64,000 bases of DNA, from NCBI GenBank assembly GCA_947452675.1, contig CANGDL010000007.1:1-64000 (forward strand). Reading direction: 5' to 3'. The position numbers and the translations under genes were made by a program. Under the pieces are notes generated by a model. The model was not told where the DNA came from. It saw nothing but the letters and a program-made list of their open reading frames with translations, and searched no databases. This stretch comes from Microbacteriaceae bacterium (GTDB taxonomy: Bacteria > Actinomycetota > Actinomycetes > Actinomycetales > Microbacteriaceae). The stretch's first letter is position 1; each line of letters starts with the position of its first letter. This document shows, one piece after another, positions 28,801-38,272 of the stretch.

Positions 28801-29879
28801 TGGCTCACCAGTGGCGCGGAGTTATCCGCGAATACATCGATCGTCTAGACATTTCTAGCGACAACCCGATTATCACCCTTGGTGAGGGTGGTACTCCTTT
28901 GGTTGAGGCTCCGGCCCTGGCCAAGCTTGTTGGTGCCGAGCGGGTTCTTCTAAAGGTTGAGGGCATGAACCCAACCGGTTCGTTTAAAGACCGCGGAATG
29001 ACTATGGCCGTTTCGAAGGCAGTCGGTCACGGCGCGCAGGCGGTTATCGCTGCTTCAACCGGAAACACCTCGGCCTCCGCCGCTGCCTACGCTGCTGCCG
29101 CGGGCATCCAGTCGGTGGTTCTGGTTCCAAAGGGAAAGATTTCGCTCGGCAAGCTAAGCCAGGCAGTAGCCCACAAGGCGCAGATTCTTCAGGTCAAGGG
29201 AAACTTCGATGACTGCCTAGATCTAGCTCGCGATCTTTCAGCAAACTACCCAGTTCACCTAGTCAACTCGGTCAACCCTGACCGCATCGAGGGTCAGAAG
29301 ACTGGCGCATTCGAAGTGGTAGACGCCCTTGGGTTCGCTCCTGACTTCCACGTTTTGCCAGTTGGCAATGCGGGAAACTACACCGCCTATTCAAAGGGTT
29401 ACAAGGAAGACCTACTTGAGGGTCGCATTAAGGCCTTGCCAAAGATGTGGGGCTTCCAGGCTGAGGGGTCAGCGCCATTCAGCTTTGGCAACCCGGTGAA
29501 GAAGCCAGACACCATTGCAACCGCAATCCGCATCGGTAACCCAGCCTCTTACGATTTGGCTCTTGCCGCGCGTGCAGAGAGCGATGGTCAGTTTGGTTAC
29601 GCATCAGACGCCGAAATCCTATGGATGCACCGCTTCCTATCGCAGGAGGTGGGTGTATTCGTTGAGCCATCATCGGCCACAGGCGCAGCAGGTTTGTTCA
29701 AGCACTCGAAGCTTGGGCAGGTTCCAGCCGGCTCGACGATTGTTGTCACGGTAACCGGTCACGGACTTAAGGACCCTATGTGGGCGCTAAAGACCGAAGG
29801 CGGCAAGGACATCAAGCCACAGGCTGTCGCTAACAAGGTCGAAGCCGTTGCAGAGCGCCTAGGTCTGACTAAGAAGTAA
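28800..29879 (+). CDS. thrC: Threonine synthase
   Basis: A 359-residue PLP enzyme that converts O-phosphohomoserine to threonine. The PLP lysine is K63 in [27 protein letters not shown] binds the substrate, and the late motif VTGHGLKDP is typical of the short actinobacterial class. It is translationally coupled to hom at TAATG; thrB follows after 2 bases. Confidence 0.97.
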   Translation: MAHQWRGVIREYIDRLDISSDNPIITLGEGGTPLVEAPALAKLVGAERVLLKVEGMNPTGSFKDRGMTMAVSKAVGHGAQAVIAASTGNTSASAAAYAAAAGIQSVVLVPKGKISLGKLSQAVAHKAQILQVKGNFDDCLDLARDLSANYPVHLVNSVNPDRIEGQKTGAFEVVDALGFAPDFHVLPVGNAGNYTAYSKGYKEDLLEGRIKALPKMWGFQAEGSAPFSFGNPVKKPDTIATAIRIGNPASYDLALAARAESDGQFGYASDAEILWMHRFLSQEVGVFVEPSSATGAAGLFKHSKLGQVPAGSTIVVTVTGHGLKDPMWALKTEGGKDIKPQAVANKVEAVAERLGLTKK

Positions 29880-29881
29880 AA

Positions 29882-30802
29882 ATGACCTCTCTTATCGGCA
29901 GAAAAGTCACAGTCAAGGTTCCGGCAACCTCAGCGAACCTCGGGCCGGGCTTTGACACACTTGGGCTCGCATTGTCGTTCTACGACGAACTAGAGGTTGA
30001 GGCTGTCGCTGGCGAAGCTGCCTTTGTTGAAGTTCATGGCGAAGGGCAGGGCGAGGTTCCTACTGATTCTTCGAACCTGGTTGTCCAGTCAATCGCGCAT
30101 ACGTTCAAAAAATTCGGGCAGGCACTTCCAGGTTTGCGCCTAACCGCTCACAACATAATTCCTCATGGCCGCGGTATGGGCTCATCTGGCGCTGCTGTGG
30201 TGTCAGGAATCATCGCAGCCAAGGGATTGCTTCAGGGTGTTGTGGAAATGTCCGACAAAGATTTACTCGATCTGGCAACCGAGCTCGAGGGGCACCCGGA
30301 CAACGTGGCACCAGCGCTTTTTGGTGGGCTAACCATCGCCTGGGAAGATGAACAGGGTCCACATCACAAGAAGCTATTCGTGCACCGAGGCGTCTCCTTC
30401 CTGGAGTTGGTGCCCAACTTCAAGATGTCAACGGCATTGGCCCGCTCGTTGCAACCAGAGTCTGTTCCTCATAATGATGCGGTTTTCAATGTTTCGCGAT
30501 CGGCCCTTCTTATTGCCTCTCTAACTCAGAGCCCAGAGTTTCTCATGGCTGCAACCGAAGATAAGTTGCACCAGGATTACCGTGCTTCGGCAATGCCGGA
30601 AACAAACGAACTCGTCCAGCTAATGCGAGAGCACGGCCATGCGGCGGTGGTCTCCGGTGCCGGTCCTTCGGTTCTAGTCCTGGCCACCGGTCCGGCCCAA
30701 CGTCTTGAAGCCGCCGCCTTGGCTGCAAAACACTATCCACAGTGGAAAGCGCTGTTGCTTGCGGTCGACTTTAGGGGTGCTACAGTAGTAGTGCACCAAT
30801 AA
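29882..30802 (+). CDS. thrB: Homoserine kinase
   Basis: A 306-residue GHMP-family kinase that makes O-phosphohomoserine, the substrate of the preceding gene product. Motif 1 is VPATSANLGPGFDTLG (13-28). The ATP-binding loop is PHGRGMGSSGAAVVSG (94-109). The C-terminal motif 3 is VVSGAGPSVLVLA. It ends the amino-acid operon; a possible rho promoter lies inside its last codons. Confidence 0.97.
   Translation: MTSLIGRKVTVKVPATSANLGPGFDTLGLALSFYDELEVEAVAGEAAFVEVHGEGQGEVPTDSSNLVVQSIAHTFKKFGQALPGLRLTAHNIIPHGRGMGSSGAAVVSGIIAAKGLLQGVVEMSDKDLLDLATELEGHPDNVAPALFGGLTIAWEDEQGPHHKKLFVHRGVSFLELVPNFKMSTALARSLQPESVPHNDAVFNVSRSALLIASLTQSPEFLMAATEDKLHQDYRASAMPETNELVQLMREHGHAAVVSGAGPSVLVLATGPAQRLEAAALAAKHYPQWKALLLAVDFRGATVVVHQ
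30759..30786 (+). promoter_or_regulatory. Possible rho promoter inside the end of thrB
   Basis: TTGCGG (30759-30764) and TACAGT (30781-30786), spaced by 16 bases, resemble a sigma-70-type promoter. It would give rho a leader of about 160 bases (up to 30955), which fits a gene known to be autoregulated in other bacteria. No start-to-stop gene is seen in the leader. Confidence 0.4.
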
Positions 30803-30955
30803 GTAAGCGCAAGTCTCTAGCAGCAAGCTAAAAGACGCGCAAATCCTCGCAAATCTAATGCGATGGAGCACGGCCAGTTTTAAAGGCCAGTGCAGCCAGC
30901 GAAAATCTCAAAGACATTGAGTCGCTGAAATACTCAAGAAAGAGCACACAAACAC

Positions 30956-32764
30956 ATGGATGAAATCCAAGAAACCAAGAAGCCAGCAGCTCGTCGCGGA
31001 CGTCGCGTAGAAGCCGGAGCCGTCGCTCCAGAAGCTACCTCAGCTGCATCGACTCCAGCCTCAAATGACTCTGTTTCTGCAGAGGCGCCAAAGAAGAACA
31101 CTCGTTCACGTGCGGCTAAGCCGGCAACAGATGCGGCTGCAACAGACAAGCCAGCGACTCGCGAACCTAAGGCTGACAAGGCCGAGGCAAAGTCTGAGGC
31201 ATCTTCAAGCGAAGGTTCAAACACCGCATCAGAGAACAACGGCGAGGGTGGCGAGCGCTCAGAGCGTTCAGGCAACTCACGCAACCGCAACCGCAACCGC
31301 AACTCACGCAACCGTAATGGTGGCGAACGTTCAGAGGGCGGCAACGATTCAAGCGGCGAGGGCGGCGAAGCTCGCGAACCACGAGAAGCTCGCGAACCAC
31401 GAGACAACCAGAACCGTGACAACTCAACCCGTGACAACGACTCACGCAACGAGCGCGACTTCAACGACGAGCGTCGCAATGGTCGCAACGGCCGCAGCCG
31501 AAACCGCAATGACCGCAACGACCGCTACCGTGACCGCAATGACCGCAATGGTCGCGGCGGCCGTGGCAACAACAACCCTTACGACGAGGCCGAGCCAGAG
31601 ATCTCACCAGACGATGTTCTCGTGCCAGTAGCCGGTATCCTCGATGTTCTCGACAACTACGCATTCGTTCGCACCAGCGGATACCTTCCTGGGCCAAACG
31701 ACGTCTACGTTTCACTTGGTCAGGTAAAGAAGTATGCTCTGCGCAAGGGTGACGCAGTGGTCGGTGCAATCCGCCAGCCACGCGAAAACGACAACTCGGG
31801 TCGCCAGAAGTTCAATGCGATCGTTCGAATTGACTCGATCAACGGTCTTACCCAGGAGCAGGCAGCAAACCGCGTCGAGTTCCAGAAGCTAACCCCGCTC
31901 TACCCTCAGACTCGTTTGCGTCTAGAGACCGAAGCAAACAAGCTAAGCACCCGAATTATCGACCTTGTTTCACCAATCGGTAAGGGTCAGCGCGGCCTGA
32001 TTGTTTCACCGCCAAAGGCCGGTAAGACTCTGGTCCTTCAGGCAATCGCGAACTCCATCGCAGTAAACAACCCTGAGGTTCACCTAATGGTTGTTCTCGT
32101 TGACGAGCGTCCTGAAGAAGTTACCGACATGCAGCGCACCGTCAAGGGCGAAGTTATCGCTTCTACTTTCGACCGTCCAGCAGAAGACCACACGACCGTT
32201 GCGGAACTTGCTATCGAACGCGCAAAGCGTCTCGTTGAGCTTGGCCACGATGTTGTTGTTCTACTCGACTCAATCACCCGTTTGGGTCGCGCTTACAACC
32301 TAAGCGCACCGGCTTCTGGCCGCATCCTTTCTGGTGGTGTCGACTCGTCAGCTCTTTACCCGCCAAAGCGCTTCTTCGGTGCTGCCCGCAACATCGAGGA
32401 TGGCGGCTCGCTCACCATCCTGGCTACCGCTCTGGTTGAGACCGGTTCGAAGATGGATGAGGTTATCTTCGAAGAGTTCAAGGGAACCGGAAACATGGAG
32501 CTTCGTTTGTCGCGCGCACTTGCGGACAAGCGCATCTTCCCAGCCGTTGATGTCAACGCTTCAGGCACCCGCCGCGAAGAGATGTTGATGAGCCCGGATG
32601 AGACCAAGATCGTTTGGAAGCTTCGCCGTGCGCTTGCAGGCCTTGAGCAGCAACAGGCACTTGAGCTAGTGCTTAGCCGCTTGAAGGAAACTTCGAGCAA
32701 CGTTGAGTTCCTAATGCAGGTTCAGAAGTCAATGCCAGTTCCAACCGGCTCTGACTCGGAGTAA
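30956..32764 (+). CDS. rho: Transcription termination factor Rho
   Basis: A 602-residue hexameric RNA helicase. Residues 1-215 are low complexity: Ala/Lys/Glu-rich first, then Arg/Asn/Asp/Gly-rich. The RNA-binding OB domain follows (about 218-295, VPVAGILDVLDNYAFVRTSG). The motor has Walker A PPKAGKTL (about 351-358), VLVDERPEEVTDM and LLDSITRLGRAYN. The three-helix Rho_N domain normally at the N-terminus is not recognisable, and an in-frame TGA upstream excludes a longer protein. prfA follows after 3 bases; rpmE, which separates them in Mycobacterium, is absent. Confidence 0.97.
   Translation: MDEIQETKKPAARRGRRVEAGAVAPEATSAASTPASNDSVSAEAPKKNTRSRAAKPATDAAATDKPATREPKADKAEAKSEASSSEGSNTASENNGEGGERSERSGNSRNRNRNRNSRNRNGGERSEGGNDSSGEGGEAREPREAREPRDNQNRDNSTRDNDSRNERDFNDERRNGRNGRSRNRNDRNDRYRDRNDRNGRGGRGNNNPYDEAEPEISPDDVLVPVAGILDVLDNYAFVRTSGYLPGPNDVYVSLGQVKKYALRKGDAVVGAIRQPRENDNSGRQKFNAIVRIDSINGLTQEQAANRVEFQKLTPLYPQTRLRLETEANKLSTRIIDLVSPIGKGQRGLIVSPPKAGKTLVLQAIANSIAVNNPEVHLMVVLVDERPEEVTDMQRTVKGEVIASTFDRPAEDHTTVAELAIERAKRLVELGHDVVVLLDSITRLGRAYNLSAPASGRILSGGVDSSALYPPKRFFGAARNIEDGGSLTILATALVETGSKMDEVIFEEFKGTGNMELRLSRALADKRIFPAVDVNASGTRREEMLMSPDETKIVWKLRRALAGLEQQQALELVLSRLKETSSNVEFLMQVQKSMPVPTGSDSE
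31255..31560 (+). repeat. Low-complexity CGCAAC-type coding repeats in rho
   Basis: Short tandem units such as CGCAAC (31280-31318), a duplicated GCTCGCGAACCACGAGA unit (about 31370-31405) and AATGACCGCAACGACCGC-like units encode the RN/RD/RE-rich linker of Rho. They remain in frame and belong to the coding sequence. Confidence 0.75.
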
Positions 32765-32767
32765 AAA

Positions 32768-33847
32768 TTGCTTTCATCGGTTCAACCTTTAATTGCCGAG
32801 CACACCGAACTTCAGACTCAACTTTCTGACCCGGGCCTGCACGGAAACCCAGCTCTGGCGAAGAAGCTTAACCGTCGCTATGCCGAACTGAGCGCAATCA
32901 TCAATGCCTATAACCAGGTCAACCTGCTAACGGATGACCTTGCTGCAGCCAAAGAGCTTGCTAAAGAGGATGAGGCTTTCGCCGAAGAAGTTCCGGCTAC
33001 CGAACAGAAGCTCCACGAAGCTAATGAAAAGCTTCGTCGTCTTTTGATTCCTCGCGACCCGGATGACGGCCGAGATGTGATTATGGAAATCAAGGCTGGT
33101 GAAGGTGGCGCTGAGTCAGCGCTGTTTGCCGCCGATTTGCTGCGCATGTATCTGCAGTACGCCAACTCCAAGGGTTGGAAGACAGAAATCCTTGACAAGA
33201 ACGAGTCTGACCTCGGTGGCATCAAAGACATCCAGTTGGCAATTAAGTCGAACACCACCGATCCAGCTCAAGGTGTGCATGCTCACCTGAAATATGAGGG
33301 TGGCGTTCACCGTGTCCAACGTGTTCCAGCAACCGAAACTCAGGGCCGCATTCACACCTCGGCGGCCGGAGTCCTTGTCTTCCCAGAAGTCGACGAGCCA
33401 GAAGAAGTTGAGATTAGCCAGAACGATCTACGCATCGACGTTTATCGTTCATCTGGTCCTGGCGGCCAGTCGGTTAACACCACCGACTCTGCGGTTCGCA
33501 TCACACACTTGCCAACCGGTATCACGGTCGCAATGCAGAACGAAAAGTCTCAGCTGCAGAACCGTGAAGCAGGTATGCGTGTCCTCCGAGCTCGCATCCT
33601 CGCAGCTCAGCAGGAGGCGCTGGAGGCCGAGCAGTCGGCTGCTCGCAAGTCGCAGGTGAAGTCGGTTGACCGCTCAGAGCGCATTCGCACCTACAACTTC
33701 CCAGAGAACCGCATTGCAGATCACCGCACCGGTTATAAGGCATACAACCTTGATGCCGTCATGGATGGTGCTCTCGAGCCCGTAATCCAGTCGGCAATTC
33801 AGATGGATGAAGAGGCTCGCCTGGCCGCAATCGGTGAAGCTAAGTAG
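32768..33847 (+). CDS. prfA: Peptide chain release factor 1
   Basis: A 359-residue release factor for UAA/UAG. It has the tripeptide anticodon PAT at 187-189 (RF1 type, not SPF) and the catalytic GGQ at 232-234 ([10 protein letters not shown]), whose glutamine is the target of the methyltransferase encoded next. The TTG start lies 3 bases after the rho stop. Confidence 0.97.
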   Translation: MLSSVQPLIAEHTELQTQLSDPGLHGNPALAKKLNRRYAELSAIINAYNQVNLLTDDLAAAKELAKEDEAFAEEVPATEQKLHEANEKLRRLLIPRDPDDGRDVIMEIKAGEGGAESALFAADLLRMYLQYANSKGWKTEILDKNESDLGGIKDIQLAIKSNTTDPAQGVHAHLKYEGGVHRVQRVPATETQGRIHTSAAGVLVFPEVDEPEEVEISQNDLRIDVYRSSGPGGQSVNTTDSAVRITHLPTGITVAMQNEKSQLQNREAGMRVLRARILAAQQEALEAEQSAARKSQVKSVDRSERIRTYNFPENRIADHRTGYKAYNLDAVMDGALEPVIQSAIQMDEEARLAAIGEAK

Positions 33848-33857
33848 CGAATCGATC

Positions 33858-34724
33858 GTGTTACTTGGCGACCTGGTTCGACATGCAGCCGAGCGCTTCG
33901 AGGCGGTAGGAATTGAATCGGCGCTTGCCGATGCCGAATTGCTTGCCGGCCACATTCTCGGTCTCAGCCGGGGGGCAGTCCAGGCCCAGATCATGCTTGA
34001 TACTTCTATCTCTGACGTGCAAGCTGAGCAACTTTCAAATCTGTATGGTCGCCGTCTGGCCCGCGAGCCGCTTCAGCACATCACTGGCGTCGCCTACTTC
34101 AGACAGCTGGAACTTGCTGTCGGCAGAGGTGTTTTCGTGCCGCGGCCAGAAACCGAGCTGATCGCACAATTGGCAATCGATTCGACCCGCCTTGCCATCC
34201 GAGACGGAAACCCAAACCCAATTGCCGTAGACCTTGGAACCGGATCGGGCGCTATCGCCTTAGCTATGGCAACCGAAAATCCGGCTGCAAGAATTTATGC
34301 TGTTGAGAAATCCGCAGATGCATTCCCGTTCACAAAATCCAACTTCGAAACCTATGCCGACCGTTGCGACGCAACACTGGTTCAAGGTGACCTCGCAGAC
34401 GCCTTCCAAGATTTGAATGCCCTAGTCTCCGTGGTTGCATCTAACCCTCCTTACATTCCTTTAGCGATGATTCCACGCGACGAAGAAGTTCGGCTTCACG
34501 ATCCTGCGCTTGCCCTTTATGGAGGGGAGGACGGCATGTCGGTAATCCACTTGGTTTCGGCGACAGCCAAGCGCTTGTTGGTGGAGGGCGGAGCACTCGT
34601 AATCGAACACGCTGACTCCCAATCTGAACAGGTCAGTCAACTACTATTGGCTGATGGATGGCGTGAAGTTCGGGCGCACAAAGATCTAACCGATCGCTAT
34701 CGAGCCGTGACGGCAATTAAGTAA
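33858..34724 (+). CDS. prmC: Release factor glutamine methyltransferase
   Basis: About 288 residues. It methylates the GGQ glutamine of release factors. The SAM-binding VDLGTGSGAIALA and the catalytic NPPY (about 196-199) are clear. The frame is open back into prfA, but GTG 33858, ten bases after the prfA stop, gives the usual N-terminus (LLGDLVRHAAERFEAVG). Ribosome-site evidence is weak. Adjacent to its substrate gene, as in most bacteria. Confidence 0.95.
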   Translation: MLLGDLVRHAAERFEAVGIESALADAELLAGHILGLSRGAVQAQIMLDTSISDVQAEQLSNLYGRRLAREPLQHITGVAYFRQLELAVGRGVFVPRPETELIAQLAIDSTRLAIRDGNPNPIAVDLGTGSGAIALAMATENPAARIYAVEKSADAFPFTKSNFETYADRCDATLVQGDLADAFQDLNALVSVVASNPPYIPLAMIPRDEEVRLHDPALALYGGEDGMSVIHLVSATAKRLLVEGGALVIEHADSQSEQVSQLLLADGWREVRAHKDLTDRYRAVTAIK

Positions 34725-34758
34725 CCTAGATTTTCGGAACCTATAGGCAGGAGGCAAA

Positions 34759-35454
34759 GTGGCTACTCGAATTTACGACTGCTCTGTCGACACTGACCTT
34801 CTCACCGGTATGCGTCTCGCGAAAGTCTCACTTGGTCGCCATGAACTTGTAGTTCTGCCAACAGACACTGTCTACGGAATTGGTTGCGACGCCTTCTCCG
34901 CAAAAGGAGTAGAGGCTCTCCTAGCTGCAAAGGGTCGCGGCCCTCAGTCCCCACCTCCGGTTTTGATTCCCAACATAACTACGCTTCAGGCGCTTGCCGA
35001 GCAGGTTCCGGAAGTTGCCATGCGTCTGGCCGAAACCTTTTGGCCCGGGGCTCTAACCATGATTCTGCGTGCCCAGCCATCCTTGAATTGGAACCTCGGC
35101 GAAACCAAGGGCACGGTTGCGTTGCGCATGCCCGATCATAAAATTGCGTTGGCCTTGCTCGAAGAAGTTGGCCCTATGGCGGTCTCAAGCGCCAATCTGA
35201 CTGGCCAGCCGGCAGCAATTACCTGTCAACAGGCCGAGAGCTACCTTGGCGCCAGCGTTCAGGTTTACTTGGATGCAGGAACCAGCCCGAAGGGGGAGGC
35301 TTCGACAATCCTTGACCTCACCGAGGTGGTGGACAGCTATGTCGACGGCAAGATCGAGACCACCGGAAAGATTCGAATCGTGCGGGCTGGTGCTCTGAGC
35401 GCAGACAAGATACGCACCATAGCGGGCGACCTATTGGCCGAGGTGGGGTCCTAG
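34759..35454 (+). CDS. tsaC: Threonylcarbamoyl-AMP synthase (YrdC/Sua5)
   Basis: A 231-residue enzyme that makes threonylcarbamoyl-AMP for the t6A37 modification of tRNA. The YrdC motifs are LPTDTVYGIGCDA, KGR, and SSANLTGQPAA. It uses a GTG start with a strong GGCAGGAGG 5-12 bases upstream. Its TAG stop shares a base with the GTG of wecA. Confidence 0.95.
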   Translation: MATRIYDCSVDTDLLTGMRLAKVSLGRHELVVLPTDTVYGIGCDAFSAKGVEALLAAKGRGPQSPPPVLIPNITTLQALAEQVPEVAMRLAETFWPGALTMILRAQPSLNWNLGETKGTVALRMPDHKIALALLEEVGPMAVSSANLTGQPAAITCQQAESYLGASVQVYLDAGTSPKGEASTILDLTEVVDSYVDGKIETTGKIRIVRAGALSADKIRTIAGDLLAEVGS

Positions 35455-36569
35455 TGCGCGCATACCTGTTGACCATGTTGTTCGCAGCAATCATTACTTT
35501 CTTCGGCACTTTTGCGACGCTAAAGATCAGCCACAAATACAAGCTTTATCCGCAGATTCGTGCGCGCGATTCGCACACCAGGCCGACACCACGACTGGGT
35601 GGCGTCGCAATGTTCGCTGGATTCCTGGCTGCGATGGGATTCTCGGCTTGCCTGGGTTGGTTTCAGAGTGTTTTCGTCGAACCCGGTCGCGTCCTAGCAA
35701 TTATCGGCGCCGCTTTTCTGATTACTCTCATCGGATTTCTAGATGACCTGTATGACCTGGACTGGACCCTCAAGCTCGCCGGGCAGTTTGTGGTCGCGGG
35801 CATTCTCGCTTGGCAGGGTGTACAGATTGTTTCGTTGCCAATCGCCGGCATTACCATTGGCAGTTTCGGGCTTTCTTTTGTCGCCACGGTGTTCCTAACG
35901 GTTTTGGTGATGAACGCCGTGAACTTCATCGATGGCCTGGATGGCTTGGTAGCAGGAGTAGTCCTAATCGGCACCAGCGTTTTTTTCGCTTACAGCTACC
36001 TGTTGGCTCAGCAAACTTCACCAACCAACTACTTCAATTTAGCCTCCGTTTTGTCGGCCATCGTCATCGGTATGTGCATCGGATTCTTGCCGTATAACTG
36101 GCACCGCGCCAAGATCTTCATGGGCGACTCGGGAGCCATGTTGCTTGGCATGTTGATGGCGGTTTCTGCTCTAACGGTTACCGGACAGGTTGACCCGCAT
36201 GTAGCCGCTAAGAATGACTTTTTGCCAGCATTCATACCGCTGATCTTGCCACTTGCGATTTTGATTTTGCCTTTGCTAGATTTCACTCTTGCCGTTCTTC
36301 GCCGACTTCGCGCAGGTAAATCTCCGTTCACCGCAGACCGCCAACATCTTCACCACCGTTTGCAGGACTTTGGCCACACTCACCTTGGTTCCGTATTGGT
36401 GTTCTATGTCTGGACGGCACTTATTTCGCTCACCTGCCTGATGTTCTTTTTCATACCAGGATGGGGTGTCGCAATTTTCGCTTTCTTTGGCTTGATAGGC
36501 GCTCTAACTTACACAGTTTGGCCGGTAATCAAGCGTCGGGCATCAATTCGAGAAGGTTCAAATGTCTAG
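35454..36569 (+). CDS. wecA: Polyprenyl-phosphate GlcNAc-1-P transferase (WecA/Rfe type)
   Basis: A 371-residue membrane protein with about ten helices. It transfers a sugar-1-phosphate to undecaprenyl or decaprenyl phosphate, the first step of wall polysaccharide synthesis. Key cytoplasmic motifs are DDLYDLDW, NFIDGLDGL, GDSGAMLLG and HLHHRL. Located before atpI, as Rv1302 is in Mycobacterium. The start GTG overlaps tsaC; the end overlaps atpI by 8 bases. Confidence 0.94.
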   Translation: MRAYLLTMLFAAIITFFGTFATLKISHKYKLYPQIRARDSHTRPTPRLGGVAMFAGFLAAMGFSACLGWFQSVFVEPGRVLAIIGAAFLITLIGFLDDLYDLDWTLKLAGQFVVAGILAWQGVQIVSLPIAGITIGSFGLSFVATVFLTVLVMNAVNFIDGLDGLVAGVVLIGTSVFFAYSYLLAQQTSPTNYFNLASVLSAIVIGMCIGFLPYNWHRAKIFMGDSGAMLLGMLMAVSALTVTGQVDPHVAAKNDFLPAFIPLILPLAILILPLLDFTLAVLRRLRAGKSPFTADRQHLHHRLQDFGHTHLGSVLVFYVWTALISLTCLMFFFIPGWGVAIFAFFGLIGALTYTVWPVIKRRASIREGSNV

Positions 36570-36972
36570 AGCAAACTCATCTGCCGAAATTTTCGCGACC
36601 GTAATGAAGCAAGGCTTCTTGCTCGTGGCAGCCATTGCTGTCATCGGTGGAGGTCTGGGTCTTGCATTTGCAGGGCTAAACGGGTTGATCAGTGGGCTCA
36701 TCGGCGCCGGATTAGCCCTAATCTTCAGCAGCCTTACTGCACTGTCGGTCAGGTTCGGTGGCAAGCTTTCGCTTGGCGGCTTCTTCGGCGTAGTTTTGGG
36801 CGGTTGGATCCTAAAACTGGTTGGTTTTGTCATCCTTATTCGCGTGCTTAAAGGAGCGGTTTTTATCGCTGGGCCGGTGCTTTTCTTCACCTTGGTCGCG
36901 TCAATCCTAGGAACTTTGGTGATTGATTCGCTTGTCGTGACCAGGTCTCGAATCGGCCTCGGTTCAAACTAA
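36562..36972 (+). CDS. atpI: ATP synthase assembly protein I-like
   Basis: A 136-residue hydrophobic protein with about four helices (16-35, 40-60, 72-92, 95-118). Position immediately upstream of atpB and general character match AtpI/Rv1303, proposed to help c-ring assembly. Sequence conservation in this family is low, so the call relies partly on context. Confidence 0.75.
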   Translation: MSRANSSAEIFATVMKQGFLLVAAIAVIGGGLGLAFAGLNGLISGLIGAGLALIFSSLTALSVRFGGKLSLGGFFGVVLGGWILKLVGFVILIRVLKGAVFIAGPVLFFTLVASILGTLVIDSLVVTRSRIGLGSN

Positions 36973-37014
36973 AGCGCTTGCACGGAAATTAATCCTCGAA
37001 GCTGGATAAATCCG

Positions 37015-37131
37015 TTATTTTCAAAGGGTTTTACCTGTTAGACTGATGAGGTTGCCAAGGGGTTTTTTGGCGACATCACACTGTAAATCGCCGCAAGGCA
37101 TCCCAAACTTGCCCCGAAACAGGAGTTCAAA
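37015..37131 (+). promoter_or_regulatory. Putative atp operon promoter and leader
   Basis: TAGACT (37039-37044) is a plausible -10, with TTATTT (37015-37020) as a weak -35 at 18 bases. The leader has a GCCAA…TTGGC hairpin (37053-37072) and ends with AGGAG (37121-37125). Confidence 0.4.
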
Positions 37132-37974
37132 CTGCTAGCTCAAGCTCTAGGCCTGCTGTCGCACGCAGCCACCACCGATACGTCGGGCAGTTCATTTGAG
37201 GCGCCAAACATTGGCGAGTTTTATCCTCAGGTGATTCTTTTTGCTGGCACCCCATTCGAACTAAACCGAATCATGATGATTCGGTTGCTTGTTACAGCTT
37301 TGGTCCTGGTGGTATTTTTCCTCTGGTCCGGCACCTTCAAGAAGGCATACAAGAACAAGCAGTACGTTCCAAGCCGTTTCCAGTTGATGGGTGAAATCTC
37401 CCTAAACTTTGTCCGCAAGAGCATTGCGCACGAGCAGTTGGGCGAGAAGGATGGCGACCGATTCCTTCCCCTTCTAACCACAATCTTCTTCATCGTTTTG
37501 GGCATGAACGTAACCGGAATCATCCCTTCGCTGAACATTGCAAGCACCGCGCTCATCGGACTTCCGCTGGTTCTAGCGGTGGCTGCTTACTTCACGTTTA
37601 TTTACGCAGGTGTCAAGAAGCACGGCGTTGGATTCTTCAAGAATTCACTATTCCCAGCTGGCGTTCCGGCGGCCTTCTACATTCTCGTGACACCAATCGA
37701 GTTGCTCTCAACTTTCATCCTTCGACCAATCACTCTGGCTCTTCGTTTGACCATGAACATGATTGCCGGCCACTTGTTGCTAGTGCTTTGTTTCTCGGCA
37801 ACCTCATACTTCCTGTTCAATGCCGAAGGTTTCTTCAAGGCATTTGGCGCAGGAACCTTCCTGTTCGGCTTCGTCTTCACTCTTTTCGAGATGTTGGTGG
37901 CGTTCCTTCAGGCCTATGTATTTACTCTGCTGACCACGGTCTACATTCAGTTGGCCCTGGCAGACGAGCACTAA
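37132..37974 (+). CDS. atpB: ATP synthase subunit a, apparent CTG start
   Basis: About 280 residues. The Fo stator subunit that forms the proton half-channels; the essential Arg is in TLALRLTMNMIAGH. The usual N-terminus of actinobacterial homologues (…EFYP…LFAGTPFELNRIM) is encoded upstream of the first GTG at 37231. Between the in-frame TAA at 37084 and 37231 there is no ATG, GTG or TTG. A CTG at 37132 lies 6 bases after AGGAG and gives MLAQALGLLSH. I take this as the start. GTG 37231 lacks a ribosome site and would remove 33 residues. Confidence 0.9.
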   Translation: MLAQALGLLSHAATTDTSGSSFEAPNIGEFYPQVILFAGTPFELNRIMMIRLLVTALVLVVFFLWSGTFKKAYKNKQYVPSRFQLMGEISLNFVRKSIAHEQLGEKDGDRFLPLLTTIFFIVLGMNVTGIIPSLNIASTALIGLPLVLAVAAYFTFIYAGVKKHGVGFFKNSLFPAGVPAAFYILVTPIELLSTFILRPITLALRLTMNMIAGHLLLVLCFSATSYFLFNAEGFFKAFGAGTFLFGFVFTLFEMLVAFLQAYVFTLLTTVYIQLALADEH

Positions 37975-37978
37975 TCAG

Positions 37979-38254
<276 letters not shown>

Positions 38255-38272
38255 TCAGTCAGGATCTAAACC

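Noticed and set aside
30934-31518. Long minus-strand reading frame rich in Arg/Ser/Leu
   Set aside because: It is the complement of the low-complexity Arg/Asn region of rho; repeats keep both strands open. No start context or family similarity.
31255-31560. Tandem CGCAAC units as a possible CRISPR or minisatellite
   Set aside because: Units are 6-18 bases, irregular, without spacers, and translate in frame as part of Rho.
37231-37974. atpB starting at GTG 37231
   Set aside because: It removes the conserved N-terminal segment and has no ribosome site; the CTG at 37132 fits better.
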